Shown piece after piece: positions 21,686 to 32,441 of a stretch of DNA of 64,000 nucleotides. Source of the stretch: Teratosphaeria epicoccoides. Taxonomy: Eukaryota > Ascomycota > Dothideomycetes > Mycosphaerellales > Teratosphaeriaceae. The stretch covers positions 434,001-498,000 of the forward strand of contig JADDMT010000002.1 of the NCBI GenBank assembly GCA_021401465.1, read 5' to 3'. The position numbers and the translations under genes are program-made. A model generated the notes under the pieces. It saw only the letters and a program-made list of their open reading frames with translations, did no database searches and was not told the DNA's origin. Position 1 is the first letter of the stretch, and every line of letters begins with the position of its first letter.

Positions 21686-22463
21686 TTATGGACTGGTACC
21701 CATGCAGGAGGCAATGGTAGAGCTAGACCGACTTATATGATCGAAGAACTCCACCCTCAAGGAAGGTCCACTGACTACGCACAAAGGCGAGATACACGCA
21801 CATTTATTTCCACAATCGGGTTATGCACAATGCAGACGAGCTAGACCAGACGAAAGCCGTGCAACCAATAGAATTGTTTCCTGACTAGGGCACTCGCTGG
21901 CTCCGGAGACGTCCTTTAGCGGTCGATCATGATTTACCAATCGCCAGCGTGCTGGAGACTGACGTAGCCATTGCAAACGTCGCTGTTACACAAGCAAGAC
22001 TCCGGAGACGAGATGGAAGTTATGGAACCAGACGAACACGCAGCTCCTTTGAGCGCTCGCTGGCGGCGGGAACGTCCGCTAGTGCTCGATCCTGACGTGC
22101 CAATCATAACGCGTCTGTGCGGGCTCGAGCTTCCATTTCTTTGCTCGAAGAATGACGATATGCACCTGCACTTCTGGATGAACCACCTGCTAACAATCTT
22201 GTTAAGAGCATTGACAGCTCAGCAAATGCTGGAGTCAATGTCTTGTCCGAGTGTCAAGGAACAGGCTCTTGCGAGAAGATGGGAGTCTTCACCTGTCCTC
22301 CATTTGCGGCAGGCACGGACAGGGATGTGCGTTTCATTATGTAAAACTTCGTCATGATAGCCGTGATGGCTTCAACGACATCAAGTCGCAGTGGTCCCGG
22401 AATTCCAGCATATTTTTAAGCAATACGGGAATCGAAAACTCAAGGACGAACAAACCACTAACA
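21686..22463. other. Intergenic, promoter of the transporter gene
   Basis: A 128-codon frame at 21971-22357 has no domain and no splice support. The last 100 bases are presumably leader of the formate/nitrite transporter gene. Confidence 0.45.
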
Positions 22464-23440
22464 ATGGCCACCTTCGGCGCCCTCACCCCCCTCGACACGG
22501 CCCAACAAACCCTCGAAACAGGCGAACATCACCTCTTCGAAAGTCTCGAACTCGCATTTCTCAAAAATGTCTTCGGCGGCTTCTTGATCTCTGCCGGCAA
22601 TCTGCTGGCTCTCTCCCTCGCAGCAGGATTTCCAGAAATTTCGGAGGGTAATCCGGGATTCTCGCGGTTGATTCAGGGACTTATGTTCCCAATTGGGTTG
22701 ATTATTGTGTATAGCTTGGGTGGAGAGTTGTGAGCGGAATGTCGAGGAGGGTGCAAGGGGAAAGTTGCTGATTGAGTGGTAGGTATACCGGTTATCCGAT
22801 GTGGCTCGCGATGACGGCGCTGGAGCGAAAGGGGCGGCCGGTGCAGTACTTGAAAGCGGTCTTGGGATCGCTTGTTGGGAATCTTATCGGTGGTGAGCTG
22901 AGTGAAGTTCAAGAGTGTTCACAACTTTCGCTAATCGTACACTTTTCGCTCTCGGCAGTCCTCATCTGGGACTCTGGCCTCACGTACCTCAGTAACACCC
23001 TAACATCAGACCCGTGGCGCAGCCACCTCATCGAAAAAGTCGACGGCGATATCACCCACCAGCCCTTCTACGTAATATTCCTCCGAGCCATCGGCTGCGG
23101 CTTCCTGGTCACTGTAGCCATGCTTCTGGGCACCCAAAACCGTGACGGAATCTCCAAAGCTCTGGGACTGCATCTACCGTTTTTCATCAGCATCGCTGCG
23201 GCGTTTCCGCATACTGTGGAGTACATGTCATTGGGCGTGCTGGCGATGCTGAACGGTGCGGAGCTCAGTGTGCCGATGTTCATTTGGAAAGGCATGTTGC
23301 CTTTGATTCTGGGCAATGCAATCGGTGGAGCGTTTACTGGGGCGTATAATTGGTGGGTGTATATTAAGCGAGCTGATGATACGGAGAGGCATGATGGGCG
23401 AGACTGGCTTCCGGATGGAGATGGAGAGCTTAGGTCTTGA
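22464..23440 (+). CDS. Formate/nitrite transporter family protein
   Basis: Three exons, 22464-22729, 22783-22892 and 22959-23440, give 285 residues. Introns are 53 bases (GTGAGC to GGTAG) and 66 bases (GTGAGC to GGCAG). The joins read GGELYTGYPMWLAM and NLIGVLIWDSG. Family blocks: ELAFLKNVFGGFLISAGN in helix 1, GLMFPIGLIIV in helix 2, an AFPHTVEYMSLG block holding the central pore His, and the closing MLPLILGNAIGGA segment. FNT channels are pentamers with six helices per subunit and move formate, nitrite or related small anions across membranes. Fungal members include NitA for nitrite. Which anion is moved cannot be stated. The second intron is stop-free and in frame (see findings). Confidence 0.85.
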
Positions 23441-24379
23441 GAGGCAGGGCTGCATTTTCTGCAGCCAAGGCCGCGGACGTACAGCCATCGCGGCTCCCAA
23501 GACCGTGGACACCCGCAATGAACCCTGAATCCATAGTGTTCAGTCCGTCCTGGCTGAGCAAGAACACCGCGCGACCCACCCGCCTCGTCAGCAAAACCCT
23601 AACCCTCAACAGACAAGAGAAGTACATTCTCACGCTCAAAAACGCCGTATACCCCGCCTCACTCCGCAGCGCCAATTGCCCATTACACACACAAGCATGC
23701 AGCTCCCGTGCCATCTCACACTGACACGTGAACTCGCCGTCACCGAGTCGCGCTCCCAAAGTATCCCTTTTTCACCGCTCCAAACTTCTAGCCTTGGTAG
23801 TAATTGATAAACCGATGTATGTACGTATATATCACATCCCGCATACACGCCGCAGCAGCCGCGCCAAACACAGGAAGACACAAATTGCAGAGACACCTTG
23901 CGGGAACTCAGGGGTAGGGGAGATCCTACTCCCAACCTCCGTGCGTGTACCTACGCATCCGGTCGATCTGGTGCCAGCGGCTAGAGAAATATCTCGTACT
24001 TCAGCCGTAGACGGGTTCAACTGACTGCAGCGCCGAGAAAGCTGTAGATGTTTCAGAAATAGTAGTCAAGATGAAGTTTTCTGCTGCCTTGAGTCGCGCG
24101 GATGTGTGATCGTTGCGCACGTGTTCGGTGTCATGCTCTAACAATTCCTGGTTGCCCAGTGCTCCCGACAATCCATGTTCTGTTCCACGTGTCTCCCACG
24201 CCTCTACTCGAAAAAGCATTCTGTACACTCCCGTATTTCGCAACGGTACCTGACCCCCGTCTTTGTTTTTGTCTGCCGTTGGCTTTTCGATTCTGAACTT
24301 GCCGAATCAATGCTCCATGTCGTCTGTTGTGCCCTCGCGATCCTGTTTCTCTATGATGCGTCACGCATCGAAGCCAGTC
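23441..24379. other. Intergenic between convergent genes
   Basis: About 940 bases with overlapping short frames on both strands, none recognisable. Likely the two 3' untranslated regions and spacer. Confidence 0.45.
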
Positions 24380-27119
24380 TTACTGATCCACAACGACGGC
24401 GCCAGGGTGCGGATACTTCGATGCCATGTAGCCGCTACCTTGTTGTTGCTTGAGCTTGCTGACGGTCGCTGCGCTGCTGCCCAGAATTGTCGAGCCCGCG
24501 GCCCCATTGACCTGGACCGGCGAGCTTGTGTTGATGACAATTGGTTGCTGCGGCGCGTTCACAGCAGTGAAGCCACCTGTGGTTGGCGCTGGCGGGGCTG
24601 GAGTCTGGCCGGGTTCCTTCTTAATCGGAACTGCATCCACCATCTCCACGTCTCCGTCACGGTCGCCACCTTTGGCTTCTTGCTCGCTGATCTCGATAAC
24701 ATCCGAGCTGCCCTGCGGACCTTGGACGGGCGTTTCGATCGACCTGACTACGGATGTGCCTGCCGGGCTTTGGACTCCATTCGGCATGGCAGGTTGGGTC
24801 TGAGCTGCACGCATAGGACCTCGATTGAGCATGGCCGGGCCTTGCTGACCAGCAGCGAAGGCTTGCTGTCCAAATGCTTGATATGCATTCGGATCTGTTG
24901 GCGTGAATGAGAACTTCATTTGTGCACCAGAGCGCGGCATATAGCCTGGCATGTACATCTTGACCTTCTCCATGTGCTGTGGATTCTGCCCGCTGATTGG
25001 GCTTTGCTGATTTCCAGGGCCTTGCGGTGTGCCAGTGGCGCTGAGAGGCGTCGGGACTTGAGAGCCAGGGTGTGGAGCGGACATGATGGCAGGGGATTGC
25101 GATGGAGCAAACCCAGCTGGCGTACCTGGCGGCTGAGAGCCGAGCAGGAGCGGATTCAGATGATGTTGCTTCAGGTACGGCTGCTGCTGCGCATGCTGTT
25201 GGCTGCGACGGCGCTCGAGGTCCAGCTCATGTTGACGCGTAATGTCGGTAGGTGGCAGCTGACCAGCCGTCGATGGCAGGCCCATCTGCTGCAACACATG
25301 CTGTTGGTTGAGCTGGTTTTGACGTGCAATCTCTTCCTGCGCTTTCGCATGCGCCTCCTTCGCCTTCTCCAGACGCGTCTTGTGTGCGGCAATCTGAGCG
25401 CCATATGACATGCACTCCCATTTTTCATCCTTCTTCGCGCCCTGATTGATAAGCTGATCGATCTGCATGTATAAGTGTCTCAACGCGCGAGTGAGCTCGA
25501 CTGGAAGCGCAGCATTGACTTGCATGCAACCAGAGTCGATGACTTCCTGGAACGACTTCACCGCTTGGCCTTCTGGAGTCGTGTCTGCCTTGATCAGCAT
25601 CGGCGGCGGGTGATTTGACGGGTCCGGCTGTGGCTCATCATCGCCACCTGGGAATTTTCTCGGGCGACCAGGCCCTCTCTTCTTCGCTGCTGCTTGCTGC
25701 TGGGCCCACTGCTGGGCCTGCTGGTGTAGCTCGCGGCTCATCGAGTGCGCGAGTCGCTGTTGAGCCCACGATCTCAACGCGTTCTGAATGAACTTGACGC
25801 CGTAAGTGAGTGGTCCGTCGGGTTGACCAGGCTGCTCAAGCACGTGATTAAAGGACGCGGCTGGCGGCTGCTCGGGTTCTTTCAATTGCTCCTCCTGAGC
25901 TTCTTCAGCTGCTTCCGCCGTGTCGTCGCTGGAGTCGTCGTCGTCAAAGATGTCGAGCAGGCTGCTGACGACATCGCCTTTCTTGTTCTTCTTGACGACC
26001 TTGACGGGCTGTTTCGGTATCGCCTGTGGCTTCGCCGGTGGCGGCTTTGGTGGCTGCTGCTGCTGCTGTGCCGTAGTTTGTTGCTGCCCAGGTCCTGGAG
26101 GCCCTATAGCACTTGTCAGCATGTTCAACCCATAAGTTTTGTACGGAACAAATACCGCCGAAGCCGGCAAGGTGTCCAGACAATTTCTCCAGACACTTGA
26201 TCATTTCTTCGACTGTAGCAGGACCCTTCGTCAGATCTTGCTTAGTGGCCTCCTCGAAATCGATGAGTTGGACCTGCGGCATGATTAGCGGAGGTGGCGG
26301 GGGCTGGCGCGGCGGCTGGCGCTGTTGCGGTGGCGGCTGCTGCGGGCGGTAGTAGCCAGGCGGTCCTTGATGTGCGTATGCAGGATGCGGAGGACGCTGT
26401 TGATACTGGACTGGCAATGGCATGCCTTGTGGTTGTGGAGGGAACTGCTGGTACTGAGGTGGCAAATGCTGGAGCTGCTGCTGCTGCTTTGGCGCACGTG
26501 GTTGCCTTGGCTTAGGCTCCTTCGGTGGCTTGGGCTCCTTGGGCTTGGGCTTGTCGTCGTCGCCACCATCGAGGATGTAGTAGTTCATGAGATCGCCGTA
26601 ATCTGGATCTGCCGGGCTGGGTGATCTCTTCTTGAGCGTTTTCATCTTCATCGGTGGTTTCGGTGGAGGAGGCGTGGCCGCTGGGGATGACAACGGCGAC
26701 GACTCGACGGACGCCCTGGGCAAGCCTCCCTCTTCCGGCTTCAGTTTGGAACCAGGCATGACTACCTCGATGGTATCGTCGTTCGACCTAGCCCCGGAAG
26801 TCGGAGCTGGAGCAATTGCCACTGGGCTTCCATTGGTGCCTGGATCTCTGACACTCGATGAAAGACGAGCCTTCTTCGCTGGTGGCTCACCGCTGGCGGG
26901 ATCAAGCGTCGGACTGGCCGACGCCATGTGGAGGGTTCCTGCGGGCTCGATTTGAGGTGCTGGGGTGACCACGGGTCCACCTGCTGGCTGATTGCCACTT
27001 GCTCGCGAGCCAGTCTGGTCCATTCCTCGTTGCGTAGCCGTCTTATATTTTTTGATCTTCGCACTTGAGATCCTGTTGGTGAAGTGGAAGACCGAGACGG
27101 AGTTCTGATAGCCAGACAT
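24380..27119 (-). CDS. AT-hook, Pro/Gln-rich nuclear protein
   Basis: Two exons, 27119-26156 and 26103-24380, with a 52-base intron (GTATTT, GCTGAC branch, GCTATAG), predict 895 residues. The splice joins GHLAGFGG to PPGPGQQQ. The N-terminal half is rich in Pro, Lys and Gln, with a compact DPDYGDLMNYYIL block and a helical FEEATKQDL segment. The second half has a KPVKVV-type basic stretch, an acidic FDDDDSSDD cluster, a conserved-looking GVKFIQNALRSWAQ helix and a clear AT-hook core GPGRPRKFPG, then long Gln/Pro tracts. AT-hooks bind the minor groove of AT-rich DNA, so a chromatin or transcription role is likely. No known complex subunit was recognised. Another ATG at 27023 would remove 32 residues. 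Confidence 0.7.
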
Positions 27120-27808
27120 GGTCGCGGTGTAGGAGCTTGAAAATCCTGCGACAATCCGTGCGTAACGATTCGAGGTCGAAGAGTCCGTGCGCGACTTGCA
27201 CGTGAGTATTTGCCTCCTCACATGTGCTTGGGCGACAACACGGCCAGGATGCCGGAAGATTGAACGCTTTCACGTATCGAATTGTGGTGGGTGGTTGTCG
27301 ATTGGGCTGACGATGTGTTTAGACGCGCGGGCGGCTGCACAAGCAGATACACTCGAGGCAGGCATGGGAAAAGAGGAAGGAGAGAGAAATTCGAAGGGTA
27401 GAAAGGGCTTCCCGCGAAAAGTGGAGCCCCGACTTCCTGATCAGGCTAGTTCGTCGCTTTATTCGAGCTGATTCAAAACATTCGGGTCTCGCTGGCTCGA
27501 GATGGCTCGAGGGCGCCGGCTGCACAATCACATGCCAACTGCCACGTGATCTGAGTCTTGACGCAGACTTCGGTGATGTCTTCCAGCGGCAGCATGGCCT
27601 GAGGCAGGAAAAAGACCAGGTGTCCACGTGACGACCATTTCAGGAAGCTGCGAATGTGGTTTAGCTTGGCTGACTAAACATCCACGGGCAATCCGCTCAG
27701 TGATACTTTACCTGTATGTGTTGATACCATCAACACTTTCGATCGATTGCATGTGATGTTGATGGCGATTGCCGTGTCTTGTTGAACCTTGTAGAGTCCG
27801 TCACCGAG
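27120..27808. promoter_or_regulatory. Divergent promoter region
   Basis: Lies between the AT-hook gene (leftward) and SWP1 (rightward), 690 bases. No other gene seen. Confidence 0.4.
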
Positions 27809-28789
27809 ATGAAATTCCTGAGGAGTGCGGCTGTCGCTGCGCTGTCTTTCACTTCGGTGGTGTGTGCAGCGAGTGCATGGAGTTTTGAAGATGCGACGTT
27901 GTCCGTCCAGGGCAAAGGTGGTGTTGGGTCGGGTTCGAAAGAGAAGTAGGACATATGCCACCATGAACTGCCGTTGCTGGTATACTGTATTGATGGGACA
28001 ATCGCAGACTCGCCCCCCACTCGCCACTCTCCACCCTTTTGACTCTGTCATCGGACGACACACTCAAGATCGTCCTGACCGCCACAGAAGGAAAGACTGG
28101 CAAGCGGCCACACCAGGCCTTCTTGACACTACGTGAGCCGACGACGGGATTGGAGGAGTCATTCCCGCTCGTTGTGAAGGAGAATGGCAAGGGCAAAGTT
28201 GAGGTGGTACGTGGGATAAGAACATCAGCCCTCAATTGCCAAGCTAATGCCGCTACCACAGACCCTCAAGGACCTCCCACACCAATTCATGACCGGCACC
28301 GCACCCCTCAAAGCCTCCCTCATCATCGCCTCCTTCGGTTCCTCCGCCCCCTACAACCGCCCCGCCTTCTCCCTCACCGTCCACCCCGACCAAGCCACCG
28401 CACCCACCGCTGCTCCCCCGCCAGAGCGCTACACCATCAAATCCGAAATCCACCACATCTTCAAACCCGACCCACAATCCCCACCCAAGATTATCAGCCT
28501 CGTATTCACGCTCGCAATCATCGCGACCCTGCCCGTCCTCCTCGGCGTCTGGACGTTGCTGGGCGGCAACCTCAACCACTTCGGCAAAGCGTACGGAGCC
28601 AGTCCCGTTTCGCACTCGCTGTTCTTTGGCAGTATCGTGGCGATGGAGGCGGTGTTCTTCATGTACTACACGGCGTGGAACTTGTTCCAGACGTTGCCGG
28701 TTGCCGCGGCGGTGGGCACGGTGGCTTTTGTGAGTGGGAGTAGGGCGTTGACGGAGGTGCAGGACCGGCGGTTCGCGGGGCAGAGGTGA
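27809..28789 (+). CDS. SWP1: Oligosaccharyltransferase subunit Swp1/ribophorin II
   Basis: Three exons, 27809-27945, 28008-28206 and 28262-28789, with introns of 62 and 55 bases, give 287 residues. The first exon encodes MKFLRSAAVAALSFTSVV, a signal peptide, then a short luminal start. Exon 2 adds a beta-rich luminal domain (LKIVLTATEGKTG, HQAFLTLREP). Exon 3 adds IIASFGSS, NRPAFSLTVH and three membrane helices at the C-terminus (ISLVFTLAIIATLPVLLGVW; SLFFGSIVAMEAVFFMYYTAW; LPVAAAVGTVAFVSG). This is the known plan of Swp1, a structural subunit of the ER complex that moves the lipid-linked glycan to Asn of nascent proteins. Splice phases agree at both joins. Confidence 0.88.
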
Positions 28790-29746
28790 GAGGTGAGAAG
28801 AGATGTGTACTATATCAGGCATGGGAAATGCGAGCGTTGTGCAGGTGCAGGGTGGAAGGCGAGGATACTGGTCACATGCAATGCCGGGAGGGCAGGCACG
28901 ATTCAATGACGGCAGGCGTGCGCTCCGCCGTCGAGGACGGTGTCTGTCGGGCTTGTGCGGCACCTCGGTAGCCTTGTCAGAAAAGGTCCTGATGCTGTAG
29001 AGAGGCCTGTTTGTAATCGCTTCAAGTCTGACACTCTGGACTGCCTCTAGGCTGAAGTAGGAGGTCTCATATCTCACCGCATCATCAGCCAGGTTCTCTC
29101 AATCTTCACTTCTATCGGAGACAGCAGCGGAAGGACTGAGTCGGGGCTCATGCGCTGGCAGCGGTGCTTTCAACCACGGTCACTGATTGTACAGCTCGGG
29201 CACTTCTTACTGGAAATATATCACCGCCCGCTCCCTATACAACGGATGTGTCTGATGCCTCAACAAAGACAAAGTCATATTCTGCTACTGTGTGTAAGTC
29301 GTTCACTCCACGTCTTCGTCCGTGGCGCTAGCGGCAGCTCAGTCCCAAAGCAAGGGTTTCATCAGTCGACTTCTCACATGTTCTACATTCACGCGCGTAT
29401 TTTGTGCGATTTAAATGTAGGACGCGTGATGGACGTCTCCGCGCCCGCGCGCGTTGATTCATATATAGGCTTTGGCTGCCGAGTGGCGACTGTGCGAGGA
29501 GTGTGGACTAATCTTGCTTGCGCTTGGGATACGTTTTCCACGTTGATGTTGATGTTGACAGGGCAGTTTGGTAACTGGTCTTGCGATTGAAGTCTGCGCG
29601 AGGATGATTCGGGGTTGGGGAGCTTCATGTGGGATGCGTACCGCCAGAATTGATGCTGATGGAGCAAGTCTTGAGCGTCCCATTACAAGGGACGGAAGAC
29701 ACTGGGATCCTACATTTGTGGGAGGCGTTGACAAATATTCTCTCAA
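28790..29746. other. Intergenic between convergent genes
   Basis: Nearly 1 kb. Frames up to 146 codons overlap one another and carry no recognisable motif. Nothing supported. Confidence 0.45.
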
Positions 29747-30707
29747 TCACTTCGAAACCCTTCGTTTCTTCGCCCCTGCCCCAAAACCCTGGACCGGCGG
29801 CGGCGGCCTTGCCCTCGGCCCCGGCCTCTGCGCCCTCCTCACCTCCTCCTTCCTTCTCTCCGCCGCCTCATCAACAGCCAGCCCATTCTTCCCCACCAGC
29901 GGAATCTGCCTCCACATCCTCTCCCACATGCCCGGCAGCTCACTCCTATCCCTGCCCGAGCTACTCATGTTGACCCAATACCTGCCCACAAACCTCCTCA
30001 CAAACCAGCCTGCCACGCGATTGCGATCCATCGTCTCCCGATTCACCTCGGGAATATGCTCCAAATTCGCCAACCGCCTCGCACTCGGCTCCAAGCGCCT
30101 CAAATCCCTCCAGAAGAACTGCTTCTTCACCGGCCACGGTCGGAATCGCATATAGGTCATCGTGAGTCGAGTGTTCGGGGGCACGTTGTTGGCCCAGCGG
30201 AGGAGGTCGTCGCGGCGGCGGGGAATGGAGCTGGGAAGGTGGACGCGGATTGCGGAGACGCAGGGGCCGGAGAGCATTGCGGCGGTTACGGGGAGGGCGG
30301 AGCCGAGGAGGAAGATGGCTTTGATGTGCAGGGGGATGCTGGGGGAGGGGAGGAGGGCGAAGGTGGTGTAGGTGGTGCCGAGGAAGAAGAGGATGAGGGT
30401 GCTGAGGCGCGAGATGCCGATGAAGACGACCTGGGCTGTTGGGGCAAGGTAGAGGAGGAGGGAGCGGGAGGGGGTGGGGACTGCTGCGAGAGCCATTAAT
30501 CATCTGCTCATGTTTGCGATCGGCCACGACGGGCGTACCTGGTCGTCTGTTCGGGGGTGGGAGTGTGCTCTGCATGCGCCGGAGCGACGGCGAGAGCCAT
30601 TGGTGCGGACTACATCTTCTTGTAGCTTTGCTTGATAGGGAGTGCAATGACACCACGACACGCGCGGTGGAGAGAATGGTGTGTCGGCGGAGAGTGGCCG
30701 TGATCAT
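29747..30707 (-). CDS. Membrane protein with mitochondrial-type leader
   Basis: Two exons, 30707-30539 and 30483-29747, with a 55-base intron (GTACGC to CTCGCAG), give 301 residues. Exon 1 is Arg/Ser-rich with no acids (MITATLRRHTILSTARVVVS), like a mitochondrial presequence. Two membrane helices follow (LSTLILFFLGTTYTTFALL; AIFLLGSALPVTAAML). A basic matrix- or cytosol-facing part contains TYMRFRPWPVKKQFFWRDL and a WFVRRFVGRYWV segment. The C-terminal tail is Pro/Arg-rich. The acceptor is followed at once by another CAG, so use of the second site would drop one Ala without changing frame. The family was not named; an inner-membrane protein is the best guess. Confidence 0.7.
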
Positions 30708-30920
30708 CACATCTTGTTCCGTGTATTACATTTATTTTGCATGTGACAGACCAGTTCGAAGTTCACCTGAACCTGCACGGCCCACCCCGGCACACCGGAC
30801 ATCTTAGACCTTGCGATGTATATGGCGGGCCACGTATCACCAGCTGCATCGTTGTTTCACGTCGACCCCATCATGTTCCTCTCCCCATCACGGTAGGCCT
30901 CCGCTACCGGTAGAGCCAGC
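30708..30920. promoter_or_regulatory. Compact divergent promoter
   Basis: Only 213 bases separate the start codons of the mitochondrial-type membrane protein and the glutaminyl cyclase. An AT-rich stretch (TATTACATTTATTTTGCATG) lies near 30722-30743. Confidence 0.45.
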
Positions 30921-32048
30921 ATGAGGCTCCTCACCCTCCTGCTCCTCCCCGCCCTCCTCCCCCACGTATTGGCATATTCCGCCCTCTCCGACGACACTCT
31001 GGCCTCGCTCCCCTTCCCCGGCGCAGACTTTGACATCAACAACGGTGCTCTCCTCTCTCCCATCCTCATTCCGCGGGTTCCCGGGACACCCGGCAGCGAG
31101 AAAGTGCTGCAACACTTCGTCGATTTCTTCAGCACGCAGCTTCCCGAGTGGACACTGGCATTGCAGAACTCGAGCTCGACGACGCCGACCAGCAACGGCG
31201 AACAAGTCCCGTTCCGCAACTTGATCGCAACGCGTGATCCACCCTGGCTGCACGGCAAGGAGGGAGAAGTGGGACGGCTCGCGCTGGTCGCACACTACGA
31301 CTCGAAGTTGACACCTGAAGGCTTCATTGGAGCTACAGACAGCGCCGCACCCTGCGCAATCATCTTGCACGCCGCCCGGAGTATCGACGCCGCCCTCACC
31401 GCGAAGTGGAGCTCCATGCAGGCAGAGGGGGCGGGCAAGACAGGTTTCGACGGCGTGGAACAGCACAAAGGCATCCAGATCCTGCTCTTAGACGGAGAAG
31501 AAGCATTCATGACCTGGACGCACGAGGACTCCGTCTACGGTGCGCGCAGCTTAGCCGCAGAGTGGGAAGCCACCATGAATCCCGCCCTCAGCACCTTCCG
31601 AACCCCCCTGGCAAGTCTCGAGCTCTTCGTCCTCCTTGATCTCCTCGGCAGCAAAGACCCCCGCGTCCCCAGCTACTTTAAGACCACCCACTGGGCCTAC
31701 AAACACATGGCCGAAATCGAATCCCGCCTCCGCAAGCTCGACATCCTGAAATCCAGCCCGAACCGTCTCTTTCTCCCCGAAGCACGCAAGAAGGACACGG
31801 ATTCGTGGTCTGGAGGGTTTGTCGAGGACGATCATGTGCCCTTCATGGCGAGGGGAGTGGAGATTCTGCATCTCATTCCCACGCCGTTCCCGCACGTGTG
31901 GCATACGATGGAGGATGATGGGGAGCATTTGGACATGGATACAACGGAGGATTGGGCGGTGATTACCGCCGCGTTTGCAGCCGAGTGGATGGATTTGGAT
32001 GGCTGGTTTGGGGAGGGGAGGGGTTTGGAGGGGAGAGATGAGCTGTGA
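30921..32048 (+). CDS. Glutaminyl-peptide cyclotransferase (M28 family)
   Basis: Reads 375 residues without introns. A clear signal peptide (MRLLTLLLLPALLPHVLA) precedes an M28 zinc-peptidase fold. The RLALVAHYDSK strand precedes the Asp zinc ligand in GATDSAAPC. The Glu pair is in ILLLDGEEAF, followed by DSVYGAR. The late His is in TPFPHVWHTMEDDGEH, a typical glutaminyl-cyclase ending. It converts N-terminal Gln or Glu of secretory proteins to pyroglutamate. Oddity: the protein ends GRDEL, a KDEL-type ER-retention tetrapeptide, and the stop overlaps a GTGAGT donor that could instead splice to a tiny exon at 32123-32138 (see findings). It shares a promoter with the leftward neighbour. Confidence 0.88.
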   Translation: MRLLTLLLLPALLPHVLAYSALSDDTLASLPFPGADFDINNGALLSPILIPRVPGTPGSEKVLQHFVDFFSTQLPEWTLALQNSSSTTPTSNGEQVPFRNLIATRDPPWLHGKEGEVGRLALVAHYDSKLTPEGFIGATDSAAPCAIILHAARSIDAALTAKWSSMQAEGAGKTGFDGVEQHKGIQILLLDGEEAFMTWTHEDSVYGARSLAAEWEATMNPALSTFRTPLASLELFVLLDLLGSKDPRVPSYFKTTHWAYKHMAEIESRLRKLDILKSSPNRLFLPEARKKDTDSWSGGFVEDDHVPFMARGVEILHLIPTPFPHVWHTMEDDGEHLDMDTTEDWAVITAAFAAEWMDLDGWFGEGRGLEGRDEL

Positions 32049-32441
32049 GTGTTGTTTTGCGTGTGCGTGTTGCGAGGCTGTGGGGGATTGGAATGTGTAC
32101 TGACCATTTGTGGTGTGTGTAGGAGTACCGCAGGATGAGTTAAATCTAGAGCTTACAAAACCCGACGACTTTTCAAAGGTGTGAATGAAGTGCTGTGGGC
32201 TCGAGACAATGATTTGCTTCAGAGGAGCTGAGGAATGCTGTCGCTTTGTCCTGGTTGACAATCTCTCAAGCATCACACTTTCCGAATCCGGCGATGATTC
32301 TTTGAGACTCTTGCTGAGGAGCATTGGATGAGTGCGACATCTATCCTACAGCCCCTTCCTCCGCATCCAATCACTACAGCTCCGCCACCTACCAACAAGT
32401 ATCGCAAATGCTGCAAAACCATCCATAGCGTACCTGCCAAC
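32049..32441. other. Short intergenic and leader region
   Basis: Contains the candidate last intron of the cyclase gene and the probable leader of the next gene. An ATG at 32328 is in frame with the next gene but in a weak context. Confidence 0.45.

Noticed and set aside
28253..29077. 274-codon frame on the minus strand
   Set aside because: Antisense to SWP1, composed of Gly/Glu/Arg runs from the GC-rich third positions of the real gene.
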